From NCBI RefSeq assembly GCF_009857135.1, contig NZ_CP047318.1, forward strand, positions 6,758,001-6,822,000: 64,000 nucleotides of DNA. Direction: 5' to 3'. The translations under genes and the position numbers were made by a program. Below, one piece after another: positions 1 to 7,630 of this stretch. Source of the DNA: Streptomyces sp. HM190. Its GTDB lineage: Bacteria; Actinomycetota; Actinomycetes; Streptomycetales; Streptomycetaceae. Every line of letters begins with the position of its first letter. The first letter of the stretch is position 1. Below the pieces are notes generated by a model. The model was not told where the DNA came from. It worked only from the letters and a program-made list of their open reading frames with translations, and made no database searches.

Positions 1-420
1 CTGCACGCCGTCGGCGACGGTGGGGTCCTCGACCGTGCCCTGGGGGCGCGGGGTGGCGTGCGCGAGCCAGTCGCGTACGGCGGGTACGGCGTCGAGGTCG
101 TCGCCGCGCACCAGCGCGCCGACGGCACCGCAGTGCGAGTGGCCGCAGACCACGATGTCGCTGACGCCGAGCACTTCCACGGCGTACTCGATGGTGGCCG
201 TCTCACCGGTGGGGCGGTCGGGGGCGTACGGGGGGACGATGTTGCCGGCGGTCCGCAGTTCGAAGAGCTCGCCGGGGCGGGCGCCCGTGATCAGGGCCGG
301 GACGACCCGCGAGTCGGAGCAGGTGATGAACAGGACCTCGGGGGACTGGCCCTCGGCCAGCCTGGCGAACTCCTCAGGGCGCTGTCCGAAGGTACGGGCG
401 TTGTCGATGAGGGGCTGCAT
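1..420 (-). CDS. Beta-class carbonic anhydrase, C-terminus cut off by window edge
   Basis: Interconverts CO2 and bicarbonate in the cytoplasm. The 140 visible residues carry the beta-class zinc site: C34-S-D-S-R38 (Cys ligand and the Asp/Arg dyad) and H94-S-H-C97 (second and third ligands). The ATG at 420 follows an AGGAGG ribosome site about 9 bases upstream, so the start is well supported. The gene reads off the left edge, and beta-class enzymes are normally about 190-210 residues, so roughly a quarter is missing. Such genes in Streptomyces often sit beside SulP-type transporters, but nothing outside the window can be seen. The family call is very secure; the physiological role is inferred. 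Confidence 0.93.
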   Translation of the reverse strand, partial: MQPLIDNARTFGQRPEEFARLAEGQSPEVLFITCSDSRVVPALITGARPGELFELRTAGNIVPPYAPDRPTGETATIEYAVEVLGVSDIVVCGHSHCGAVGALVRGDDLDAVPAVRDWLAHATPRPQGTVEDPTVADGVQ

Positions 421-500
421 GATGTGGTGACTCCTCCTGGCGCGCCACGGCGGCGCGTCGGGCTTGCACGACAGATGTGGGGGGAACGCACTCCGCCGGA

Positions 501-902
501 TCAGCAGCGGAAGACCTGGAGAGCGGCCGGGGTGGGGGCCGTGCGGGATCTCGGCTGCCGGTGGTGCCGGGCCGAGGACCGTTCCGGTTCGCTGACGACC
601 GCCGGGTTCTCCCCCTGCGACGGGCGTACGGGCGCTCCGGAAGCGGTGTGGGTGGTGGCGCGGTGCCGGTCACGGGTGCGGACAGGACCGGTCGGGTCCT
701 CGGAATGACCGCATGCGCGGGCTGTGGCGGCCGGGTCACGCACCGGTGTGGCCGGGAGGGCCTTTCCGGGCGTGGCTTTGGCCTTGACGTGACCGAGGGT
801 GTGCGCGGATGCGAAGGAAGTGGTGGGAGTGAAGAACTGCAGGGCGAGCAGGACGGCGGCCAGGGCCGCGATGACGGTTCGGGGCGCCGCACCTCGCAAC
901 AT
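501..902 (-). CDS. Small putative secreted or anchored hypothetical protein
   Basis: A 133-residue protein with an N-terminal hydrophobic stretch (about residues 8-27, rich in Ala and Leu, ending near FASAH) that looks like a signal peptide. The rest is a low-complexity, Arg/Pro/Thr-rich tail. The ATG at 902 has a GGGGAGG ribosome site just upstream; a longer reading from a TTG at 968 is possible but lacks such a site. It lies upstream of the carbonic anhydrase gene on the same strand with about 80 bases between them, so they may be cotranscribed. I do not recognise a family. The tail composition is typical of out-of-frame GC-rich sequence, so the true C-terminus could be a frameshift artefact. 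Confidence 0.5.
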   Translation of the reverse strand: MLRGAAPRTVIAALAAVLLALQFFTPTTSFASAHTLGHVKAKATPGKALPATPVRDPAATARACGHSEDPTGPVRTRDRHRATTHTASGAPVRPSQGENPAVVSEPERSSARHHRQPRSRTAPTPAALQVFRC

Positions 903-993
903 CAGCCTCCCCACGGTCAGTTCGTCCTGTCTCCCGGGTGCCGGCAGTTGAACGAGTTGGTCAATCAATGGTCAACCGCTGGTCAAGAAACAC

Positions 994-1025
994 GTTAACC
1001 CTGCAAAGTTGTTTGCAGGGTTAAC
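994..1025. repeat. Perfect 14-bp inverted repeat with 4-base spacer
   Basis: Arms GTTAACCCTGCAAA (994-1007) and its exact complement (1012-1025) are separated by GTTG. It is one of the few AT-containing stretches in the area and lies about 90 bases upstream of the small secreted protein start at 902 and beyond the end of the zapE gene. It may be an operator for the minus-strand secreted protein/carbonic anhydrase unit or a stem-loop; the lack of a T-run and the dyad with a central spacer favour a protein-binding site. Confidence 0.7.
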
Positions 1026-1080
1026 TTAACGTTTCGAGCTGAAGAGAGCCTGAAAAGCGCGGGCAGGATGGCCGGAAAAG

Positions 1081-1115
1081 CCCCCGGACCGGGGGAGTTG
1101 CTCCCGGTCAGGGGG
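1081..1115 (-). terminator. Hairpin downstream of zapE
   Basis: Nested stem: CCCCC (1081-1085) pairs with GGGGG (1111-1115), and inside it GACCGGG (1087-1093) pairs with CCCGGTC (1103-1109). It begins about 20 bases after the zapE stop on the minus strand, where a factor-independent terminator is expected. Confidence 0.6.
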
Positions 1116-1136
1116 CGTCGGTGTGCCGCTGAGGGC

Positions 1137-2243
1137 TCAGTGCCCGGCGAGTCGCCCGGCGTCACGGGCGAGGGCGGTGAGGCGGGAGATGGCCCGGAAG
1201 TACTTCTTCCGGTAGCCGCCGTTCAGCATCTCCTCGCTGAACAGCCGGTCGAAGGGCAGGCCGGAGGCGAGCACGGGTATCTCGCGGTCGTACAGCCGGT
1301 CCGCGAGCACCACCAGCCGCAAGGCGGTCGACTGGTCGGGGACGGGCCGGACGTCGGTCAGGCAGACCGCCTTCAGACCGTCCGTCAGGGCGCCGTACCG
1401 GCTGGGGTGGACCCGCGCGAGGTGCTCCAGCAGATGTGGGAAGTCGTCGAGGGAGGAGCCCTCGGTGGCGTACGCCGCCTTCGTGACCTGCTCGTCGGAG
1501 AACGGCGGCGGCGCCTCGGGCAGTCCGCGGTGGCGGTAGTCCTCGCCGTCGATGCGCTGGGCGCGGAAGTGGGCGGACAGGCCCTGGATCTCCCGCAGGA
1601 AGTCGGCCGCCGCGAACCGGCCCTCACCGAGCTTGCCCGGCAGGGTGTTCGACGTGGCGGCCAGGGCGACGCCCGCGTCCACCAGCTTGCCGAGCAGCGT
1701 GGACACCAGGACGGTGTCGCCCGGGTCGTCCAGCTCGAACTCGTCGATGCACAGCAGCCGGTGCCCGGAGAGGGTCTGGACCGTCTTCTGGAAGCCGAGC
1801 GCGCCGACCAGGTTGGTCAGCTCCACGAAGGTGCCGAACGCCTTCAGCGCGGGTTCGGCCGGGGTCGCGTGCCACAGGGAGGCCAGCAGATGGGTCTTGC
1901 CGACGCCGTAGCCGCCGTCCAGGTAGACACCGCGCGGGCCGGCCGGGACCTTGGGGGCCTTCGCCCGGCCGAAGCCGAAGAGGCCACGCCTGCCGGCGCC
2001 GGAGGCGTGGGCGCCGCCGAGACCCGCCGCGAAGCCGCTGAGGACCTGGACGGCCTCGGTCTGGCTGGGCTGGTTCGGGTCCGGGATGTACGTGTCGAAG
2101 CGCACCGAGTCGAAGCGGGGTGGCGGCACCATCTCGGCGACGAGCCGGTCGGCGGGGACGTGGGGCTCGCGGGCGCACAGGGACAGCGGAGCCGTCTCGG
2201 TCAGGGGATCGAGACCGGACACGGCGGCGGAGGACGACGACAC
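1137..2243 (-). CDS. zapE: ZapE/AFG1-family P-loop ATPase (cell division protein ZapE)
   Basis: A 368-residue AFG1-like ATPase. In E. coli ZapE associates with the Z-ring under stress; in other lineages the family is mitochondrial AFG1. Walker A GGYGVGKTHL lies at about residues 110-119 and Walker B LLCIDEFEL at about 163-171, with the family's ATSNTLP segment after it. I chose the GTG at 2243 because a longer reading (ATG at 2282) would overlap the divergent reductase start at 2281. The GTG has no clear ribosome site, and a TAGACT-like -10 lies just upstream, so a leaderless transcript is likely. The divergent pairing with the downstream reductase gene suggests a shared, very short control region of 37 bases. 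Confidence 0.9.
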   Translation of the reverse strand: MSSSSAAVSGLDPLTETAPLSLCAREPHVPADRLVAEMVPPPRFDSVRFDTYIPDPNQPSQTEAVQVLSGFAAGLGGAHASGAGRRGLFGFGRAKAPKVPAGPRGVYLDGGYGVGKTHLLASLWHATPAEPALKAFGTFVELTNLVGALGFQKTVQTLSGHRLLCIDEFELDDPGDTVLVSTLLGKLVDAGVALAATSNTLPGKLGEGRFAAADFLREIQGLSAHFRAQRIDGEDYRHRGLPEAPPPFSDEQVTKAAYATEGSSLDDFPHLLEHLARVHPSRYGALTDGLKAVCLTDVRPVPDQSTALRLVVLADRLYDREIPVLASGLPFDRLFSEEMLNGGYRKKYFRAISRLTALARDAGRLAGH

Positions 2244-2280
2244 GGTTACCGAGTCTAAGGGCCGTGCCACACTGCACGGC

Positions 2281-3120
2281 ATGCGACGCCTGTTCCCTGT
2301 GACCGAAGAGACAGCGGCCCGGACCCCGGACGAGGCCGGTGGAGGCGCGGACGCGGCAGGCCCGCGGGTGCCCGGCGCCGGGGCCGCCGACCGGGAGTGG
2401 AGCCTCGCGGAACTGGCGGCGGCCTACGCCTATCCCGCGCCGGGGCCGGGCGGGCGGGAGCCGTGGCTGCGCGCCAACATGGTCTCCACGCTGGACGGGG
2501 CGGCCCAGCACGAGGGACGTTCGCAGCCGATCTCCAGCGACGCCGACATGCGGATCTTCGGCACCCTGCGGGGGCTCGCGGACGTGGTGGTCGTCGGCGC
2601 TGAAACGGTACGCCAGGAGGGGTACCGGCCGGCCCGCGCGCGGGACGCCTTCGCCGAGGCCCGCCGGGCCGCCGGGCAGACACCGGCCCCGGCCGTCGCG
2701 GTGGTCAGCGCCGGACTGGACCTCGACTTCGCACTCCCCCTGTTCACCTCGCCGCTCACCCCGACCCTCCTGCTCACCGGCGCGGCCGCCCCGGCCGACC
2801 GGGTGGCCGCCGCCGAGAAGGCGGGCGCGCGGGTGGTGATCGCCGGGGACGGTGCGGGCGTCGATCCCGCGCGCGCCGTGCGGGCCCTCGCCGACCTGGG
2901 GCTGACCCGGCTGCTCACCGAGGGCGGACCGCGGCTCCTCGGACAGCTGATCGCCGCCGGGGTCCTGGACGAGCTGTGCCTGACCGTGTCGCCGATGCTC
3001 ACGGCGGGGGACGCCCAGCGCATCGCCGGAGGGCCCCCGATGGCGGTGCCCGAGCGGTTCGAACTGGTGTCGTTGCTGGAAGAGGCCGGGTTCCTGTTCG
3101 GTCGTTACCGTCGTACGTGA
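2281..3120 (+). CDS. Pyrimidine reductase family protein (RibD C-terminal domain)
   Basis: A 279-residue protein with a RibD C-terminal/dihydrofolate-reductase-like fold, the family that reduces the ribosyl group of riboflavin intermediates with NADPH. Visible family features are NMVSTLDGAA near residue 75, the VVVGAETVRQEGYRPAR segment after it, and LLTEGGPRLLGQL near residue 215. There is no RibD deaminase domain, and no other rib genes lie nearby, so a role in riboflavin synthesis is not shown; such orphan copies are common in Streptomyces. The start ATG at 2281 is only 37 bases from the divergent zapE start and has no obvious ribosome site, suggesting leaderless translation. Confidence 0.85.
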   Translation: MRRLFPVTEETAARTPDEAGGGADAAGPRVPGAGAADREWSLAELAAAYAYPAPGPGGREPWLRANMVSTLDGAAQHEGRSQPISSDADMRIFGTLRGLADVVVVGAETVRQEGYRPARARDAFAEARRAAGQTPAPAVAVVSAGLDLDFALPLFTSPLTPTLLLTGAAAPADRVAAAEKAGARVVIAGDGAGVDPARAVRALADLGLTRLLTEGGPRLLGQLIAAGVLDELCLTVSPMLTAGDAQRIAGGPPMAVPERFELVSLLEEAGFLFGRYRRT

Positions 3121-3216
3121 GAACGGGCGGAATCTGTCGTTCCGTTTAGTTCCCGCCGGGCACACTAGATCCCTGAGGAGCGAGGGCCGAGGGGTCCTCC
3201 CGGAAGAAGGGCGCCT

Positions 3217-3696
3217 GTGGTGTCGTTCACGAGCGTTTTGATGATCGAGAAGGCTCTGACGTCTGCGGACGTGGAGTTCGTCACCACCCTGCACGGCGAC
3301 GAGCCGGCCTCTTTCCACGTGCTGCTCCAGCCGCGGGGCAACCAGGCCGACCGGCTGCTGCGGGCCATCGACGACCTCGCGCTCGGCGAGCTGGACGAGG
3401 CGGCGCGCGAGGGGGAGACCCCGGAGGGGGAACAGGCCCTCGACGAGGGGGAGCGGGCGCTGGAGGTGTCCCTGCAGGCGCTGCGCGCGGCCGGCAGCGA
3501 GGCGGAGGGACGGCTGATCGAGGACCATCCGCTGGACGCGCTGAAGGCGCTGGTGGAGGAGGTCGAGGCAGACGAGGTGCTGGTGCTGACCGATCCGCAC
3601 TACGTGGAGGAGTTCTTCCACCGCGACTGGGCCTCCCGGGCGCGGCACAAGGTGGGGGTCCCGGTGCTGAAGCTGTTCTCCCACAGCCGCGCGTAG
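3217..3696 (+). CDS. Conserved small protein of unknown function, Rossmann-like C-terminal half
   Basis: A 159-residue cytoplasmic protein. An acidic, probably helical central segment (about residues 50-90, Glu/Asp rich) separates an N-terminal part with VEFVTTLHG and FHVLLQPRG from a C-terminal part with DEVLVLTDPHYVEEFFHRDWASRARH. That layout recalls universal-stress-type or nucleotide-binding folds, but no binding motif is certain. Homologues are widespread in Streptomyces and are sometimes labelled indole-3-glycerol phosphate synthase; nothing in the sequence supports that enzyme. Start: GTG at 3217 or 3220, both behind GAAGAAGG. It sits between the reductase and murC on the same strand. 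Confidence 0.8.
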   Translation: MVSFTSVLMIEKALTSADVEFVTTLHGDEPASFHVLLQPRGNQADRLLRAIDDLALGELDEAAREGETPEGEQALDEGERALEVSLQALRAAGSEAEGRLIEDHPLDALKALVEEVEADEVLVLTDPHYVEEFFHRDWASRARHKVGVPVLKLFSHSRA

Positions 3697-3784
3697 CCGC
3701 GACCGGTGGTCCCTGCCGATCCCGGGGGCGTATGGGCATAGGGTTGCCCTGAACCTTCGCCGTACCAGTACTGGGAGAACGCAC

Positions 3785-5170
3785 ATGGCACCCGGCCTTC
3801 CTACCGCCATGGACCGACCGCACTTCATCGGGATCGGCGGGGCCGGGATGTCGGGGATCGCGAAGATCCTCGCCCAGCGCGGCGCCAAGGTGGCCGGGAG
3901 CGACGCCAAGGAGTCGGAGACGGCGCAGGCGTTGCGCGCGCTGGGCGCGACCGTGCACATCGGCCACGCCGCGGAGCACCTCGCCGACGACGCGACGTGC
4001 GTGGTGGTGTCGTCGGCGATCCGTGCGGACAACCCGGAGCTGGCCCGCGCCGCCGACCTGGGCATCCCGGTCGTCCACCGGTCGGACGCGCTCGCCCGGC
4101 TGATGGACGGCCTGCGCCCGATCGCGGTGGCCGGCACCCACGGCAAGACCACCACCACGTCCATGCTGGCCGTGTCGCTGACCGCGCTGGGCCTGAACCC
4201 GTCGTACGCGATCGGCGGCGACCTCGACGCGCCCGGCTCCAACGCCCTGCACGGCGACGGCGACATCTTCGTGGCCGAGGCGGACGAAAGCGACCGCAGC
4301 TTCCACAAGTACGCCCCCGAGGTCGCGATCGTCCTCAACGTGGAGCTGGACCACCACGCCAACTACGCGTCCATGGACGAGATCTACGCGTCCTTCGAGA
4401 CGTTCGCCGGCCGCGTCGTGCCCGGCGGCACGCTGGTGATCTCGGCCGACCACGAGGGCGCGCGGGAGCTGACCCGCCGCGTCGAGGGCCTGCGGGTCGT
4501 CACCTACGGCGAGCGCGAGGACGCCGACGTCCGGGTGCTCGCCGTCGTGCCCCAGGGGCTCAGGAGCGAGGTCACCGTCCTGCTGGACGGACAGGAGATC
4601 ACCTTCACGGTCTCCGTGCCCGGACGGCACTACGCGCACAACGCGGTCGCCGCCCTGGCCGCGGGCGTCGCGCTGGGCGTCCCGGCGGCGGAGCTGGCGC
4701 CCGCCCTGGCCGCCTACACCGGCGTGAAGCGGCGGTTGCAGCTGAAGGGCGAGGCCGGCGGGGTGCAGGTCATCGACTCGTACGCGCACCACCCGACCGA
4801 GATGACGGCCGACCTGGAGGCGATGCGGGCCGCCGCCGGTGACGCGCGCATCCTCGTCCTCTTCCAGCCCCACCTGTTCTCCCGGACGCAGGAGCTGGGC
4901 ACCGAGATGGGACAGTCGCTCGCCCTCGCCGACGCCTCCGTCGTGCTCGACATCTACCCGGCCCGCGAGGACCCGGTCCCGGGCGTCACCAGCGAGCTGA
5001 TCATCGACGCCGCGCGCGCGGCCGGCGCCCAGGTCACGGCCGTCCACGACAAGGCGCAGGCGCCCGCGGTCGTCGCGGGAATGGCGAGGCCCGGTGATCT
5101 CGTTCTCACCATGGGCGCGGGTGACGTGACCGACCTGGGCCCGAGGATCCTGGACCGTCTTTCGCAGTGA
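3785..5170 (+). CDS. murC: UDP-N-acetylmuramate--L-alanine ligase
   Basis: The 461-residue MurC adds L-alanine to UDP-MurNAc with ATP, the first peptide step of peptidoglycan precursor synthesis in the cytoplasm. Motifs: N-terminal IGIGGAGMSGIA (residues 15-26) for UDP-MurNAc binding, P-loop GTHGKTTTT (117-125), the EADESDRS and NVELDHHANY central-domain motifs, and DSYAHHPTE in the C-terminal domain. The ATG at 3785 follows GGGAG at the usual distance. As in other Streptomyces, murC is here outside the dcw cluster and is followed 13 bases later by msrB, so the two are probably cotranscribed. Confidence 0.97.
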   Translation: MAPGLPTAMDRPHFIGIGGAGMSGIAKILAQRGAKVAGSDAKESETAQALRALGATVHIGHAAEHLADDATCVVVSSAIRADNPELARAADLGIPVVHRSDALARLMDGLRPIAVAGTHGKTTTTSMLAVSLTALGLNPSYAIGGDLDAPGSNALHGDGDIFVAEADESDRSFHKYAPEVAIVLNVELDHHANYASMDEIYASFETFAGRVVPGGTLVISADHEGARELTRRVEGLRVVTYGEREDADVRVLAVVPQGLRSEVTVLLDGQEITFTVSVPGRHYAHNAVAALAAGVALGVPAAELAPALAAYTGVKRRLQLKGEAGGVQVIDSYAHHPTEMTADLEAMRAAAGDARILVLFQPHLFSRTQELGTEMGQSLALADASVVLDIYPAREDPVPGVTSELIIDAARAAGAQVTAVHDKAQAPAVVAGMARPGDLVLTMGAGDVTDLGPRILDRLSQ

Positions 5171-5183
5171 GGGGCTGAGACCG

Positions 5184-5591
5184 ATGGCGTACGACGTCGA
5201 CAAGCCGGACGAGCAGTGGCGCGCGGAGCTGACGCCGGCGGAGTACGCGGTGCTGCGCCAGGCGGGTACGGAGCCGGCGTTCACCGGGGAGTACACCGAC
5301 ACCAGGACGAAGGGGGTGTACTCGTGCCGGGCCTGTGGCGCGGAACTGTTCACCTCCGAGACCAAGTTCGCGTCGCACTGCGGATGGCCGTCCTTCTACG
5401 ACCCGAAGGACAGCGACGCGGTGGAACTGATCGAGGACCGGTCGTACGGCATGGTGCGCACCGAGGTCCGCTGCGCCCGGTGCGGCTCGCACCTCGGGCA
5501 CGTGTTCGAGGGTGAGGGGTATCCGACCCCCACGGATCAGCGGTACTGCATCAACAGCATCTCGCTGCGGCTGGCGCCCGAGAGCGAGTGA
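5184..5591 (+). CDS. msrB: Peptide-methionine (R)-S-oxide reductase
   Basis: MsrB, 135 residues, reduces the R form of methionine sulfoxide in proteins, using thioredoxin. It keeps both zinc Cys pairs (C48xxC51 and C97xxC100), the HCGWPSF motif with resolving Cys66, and the catalytic Cys122 in QRYCINS. Length matches the single-domain family. The gene starts 13 bases after the murC stop and ends just before a strong hairpin at 5614-5647. Confidence 0.97.
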   Translation: MAYDVDKPDEQWRAELTPAEYAVLRQAGTEPAFTGEYTDTRTKGVYSCRACGAELFTSETKFASHCGWPSFYDPKDSDAVELIEDRSYGMVRTEVRCARCGSHLGHVFEGEGYPTPTDQRYCINSISLRLAPESE

Positions 5592-5613
5592 CGTCCCGGG
5601 CCCGGAGGCAGGT

Positions 5614-5647
5614 GTGCCCCGCGCCCCCGACCGGGGGAGCGGGGCAC
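5614..5647. terminator. Bidirectional terminator between msrB and the convergent hydrolase
   Basis: A 15-bp stem (5614-5628 with 5633-5647, one mismatch) closes a 4-base loop between the two convergent stops at 5591 and 5655. Its symmetry fits termination from both strands. Confidence 0.85.
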
Positions 5648-5654
5648 GCGCCGT

Positions 5655-6371
5655 TCAGCTGGTCAGGCGTACCGCGTCGCGGATGACCGCCGCCACTTCC
5701 TTCGGACGGGAGACGGCCACCGCGTGCGAGGCGCCCTCCAGTTCGGTGATCGTGGCGCCCGCGCGCTTCGCGGCGAAACGCTGGACCTCGGGGTTGATCG
5801 CCTCGTCGGCCGCCGCGACCACGGCCCAGGACGGCCGCGTCTTCCAGGCGGCGACCGGCGGGACCTCGGTGAACGCGGCGGTGGCCAGCGGACGCTGCGA
5901 CACCGCGAGGATCCGCGTCGTCTCGGCGGGGACGTCCGCGGCGAAGATGCCCGGGAAGGCGTCCGGCGCGATGGTGACCTCGACGGCGGGCTCCCCGCCC
6001 TCGACCGGGTAGGTCCGCTCGACCAGGTTGGCGACGAGCGGGGCCAGCGGGAAGCGCCCCTGCAGCTCGCCGAGGCTTTCCCCCTCCTCCGGGACGTACG
6101 CGGCCACGTAGACCAGGCCGACGACGTTCTCGGTCGCGCCCGCCACGGTGATCAGGGCACCGCCGTAGGAATGGCCGACGAGGACGACCGGGCCGTCGAT
6201 CTGGGCGGCGGCGGAGGCGATGTACGCGGCGTCGGAGGCCAGACCGCGCAGCGGGTTCGGTACGGCGACGACCGGGACGTCGTGGCTCCGGAGCTCCTCG
6301 ACGACGCCGGCCCAGCTGGACGCGTCGGCGAAGGCCCCGTGCACGAGCAGGACGGTGGGTGTGGTGGACAT
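5655..6371 (-). CDS. Alpha/beta hydrolase (MhpC/EstC-like)
   Basis: A 238-residue single-domain alpha/beta hydrolase without a signal peptide. Oxyanion motif HGAFADASSW is at residues 11-20, the nucleophile elbow GHSYGG near residue 66, and the catalytic His in GASHAV near the C-terminus; the acidic residue is probably Asp in AADEAINP. Substrate cannot be read from sequence; close relatives are annotated as esterases or salicylate-esterase-like enzymes. It lies 27 bases downstream of a second hydrolase on the same strand, so both are probably one transcript fired from the divergent region at 7371-7630. Confidence 0.9.
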   Translation of the reverse strand: MSTTPTVLLVHGAFADASSWAGVVEELRSHDVPVVAVPNPLRGLASDAAYIASAAAQIDGPVVLVGHSYGGALITVAGATENVVGLVYVAAYVPEEGESLGELQGRFPLAPLVANLVERTYPVEGGEPAVEVTIAPDAFPGIFAADVPAETTRILAVSQRPLATAAFTEVPPVAAWKTRPSWAVVAAADEAINPEVQRFAAKRAGATITELEGASHAVAVSRPKEVAAVIRDAVRLTS

Positions 6372-6398
6372 GAGGGGTCCTCTCTCGGTGCGGGTCGG

Positions 6399-7370
6399 TC
6401 AGCCGGCGTGCAGCGCGGTGCGCAGGGTGCCGGTGGCCAGCGTGATCGCGGCCTCGGCGGCGTGGGTGCCGCGCAGCGCGTTGAGCATCACGAAGTCGTG
6501 GATGATGCCCTGGAAACGGACGGCGGTGACCGGGACGCCCGCCTCGCGCAGCTTGTTCGCGTACGCCTCGCCCTCGTCGCGCAGCACGTCGGCCTCACCG
6601 GTGATGACCAGCGCCGGGGGAAGCCCGTTCAGCTGCTCGGTGGTGGCGCGCAGCGGTGACGCGGTGATCTGGGCGCGCTCGGCCTCGTCGGTCGTGTACT
6701 GGTCCCAGAACCACTGCATGCCGTCGCGGCGCAGGAAGTAGCCCTCGGCGAACCGGCGGTAGGAGCTGTTGTCGAAGTTCGCGTCCGTCACTGGGTAGAA
6801 GAGGACCTGCTGGACCAGGGGCACGTCCCCGCGCTCCTTGGCCATCAGGGTCAGGGCGGCGGTCATGTTGCCGCCGACCGAGTCACCGGCCACCGCGAGC
6901 CGCGTGCCGTCCAGGTCCTTCGACGCGCCCTGCTCCACGACCCACTTGGCGACGGCGTAGTTCTGCTCGATGGCGACGGGGTAACGGGCCTCGGGGGAGA
7001 GGTCGTACTCCGGGAAGACCACGGCGGCGCCCGCGCCGACGGCCAGTTCGCGGACCAGGCGGTCGTGGGTGTGGGCGTTGCCGAACACCCAGCCGGCGCC
7101 GTGGATGTAGAGGATCACCGGCAGGGTGCCCTCGGCGCCGGCGGGCTTCACGATCCGTGCCCTGACGCTGCCCGTGGGGCCGCCCGAGACGGTGATCCAC
7201 TCCTCGTCGATCTCCGGCTTCCCGATCTCGCCGGACTGCACCTCGTCGACCGCCTTGCGGCCCTCGGCGGGCGGCAGTTCGAAGAGGAAGGGGCGGTTGG
7301 CCGTCGCCTCGGCGAAGGCGGCGGCAGCCGGTTCCAGGACCGGCCGTACCGGTTCGACCGTGTCGGACAT
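6399..7370 (-). CDS. Alpha/beta hydrolase fold-3 (HSL-type esterase/lipase)
   Basis: A 323-residue hormone-sensitive-lipase-type esterase. HGAGW (family consensus HGGGW) near residue 105 forms the oxyanion hole, GDSVGG near residue 175 holds the nucleophile Ser (usual form GDSAGG), and Asp in EADVLRDEG and His in IIHDF complete the triad. The ATG at 7370 follows GGGAG at the right spacing; the upstream ATG at 7421 lacks one. It probably hydrolyses small carboxyl esters in the cytoplasm. It heads a two-gene unit with the hydrolase at 5655-6371 and faces away from the amidohydrolase gene. Confidence 0.9.
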   Translation of the reverse strand: MSDTVEPVRPVLEPAAAAFAEATANRPFLFELPPAEGRKAVDEVQSGEIGKPEIDEEWITVSGGPTGSVRARIVKPAGAEGTLPVILYIHGAGWVFGNAHTHDRLVRELAVGAGAAVVFPEYDLSPEARYPVAIEQNYAVAKWVVEQGASKDLDGTRLAVAGDSVGGNMTAALTLMAKERGDVPLVQQVLFYPVTDANFDNSSYRRFAEGYFLRRDGMQWFWDQYTTDEAERAQITASPLRATTEQLNGLPPALVITGEADVLRDEGEAYANKLREAGVPVTAVRFQGIIHDFVMLNALRGTHAAEAAITLATGTLRTALHAG

Positions 7371-7630
7371 GTGTTTCTCCCGATGGTTTCGTGCGCGTGG
7401 TGCGGGTGCGTCGCCCTGCACGCTAGGACCGGGAACGCCTCAGGAATGGCCCATGAGCGCACCGGGACCTATCCCACAGCGCACGGGAAAGGGCGCTGGC
7501 AAACGGGCAGTGCGCTGTGAGTACGAATTCCGTGCGCTGCCGGGTCACCTGGGGCTCGTGGTGCGAAATACCTTCTGGGCAGACGCCGTTCAGCCGCTCT
7601 CGTCCTCAACTCCCAGGAGGTTGGCTCAAG
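7371..7630. promoter_or_regulatory. Divergent intergenic region between the esterase and the amidohydrolase
   Basis: A 260-base region with no convincing gene. It must hold promoters for both outward-reading units, and an AGGAGG ribosome site for the plus-strand gene lies at 7615-7620. I see no clear operator palindrome. Confidence 0.4.

Noticed and set aside
3217..3696. Indole-3-glycerol phosphate synthase
   Set aside because: Homologues carry this label in databases, but the 159-residue protein lacks the TIM-barrel length and catalytic motifs of TrpC.
1624..4362. A 912-codon minus-strand open frame spanning zapE to murC
   Set aside because: It overlaps recognised genes with strong motifs, is low-complexity Arg/Pro/Gly-rich and arises from GC codon bias.
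3281..5365. A 694-codon minus-strand open frame over murC and msrB
   Set aside because: It is the antisense shadow of two certain housekeeping genes.
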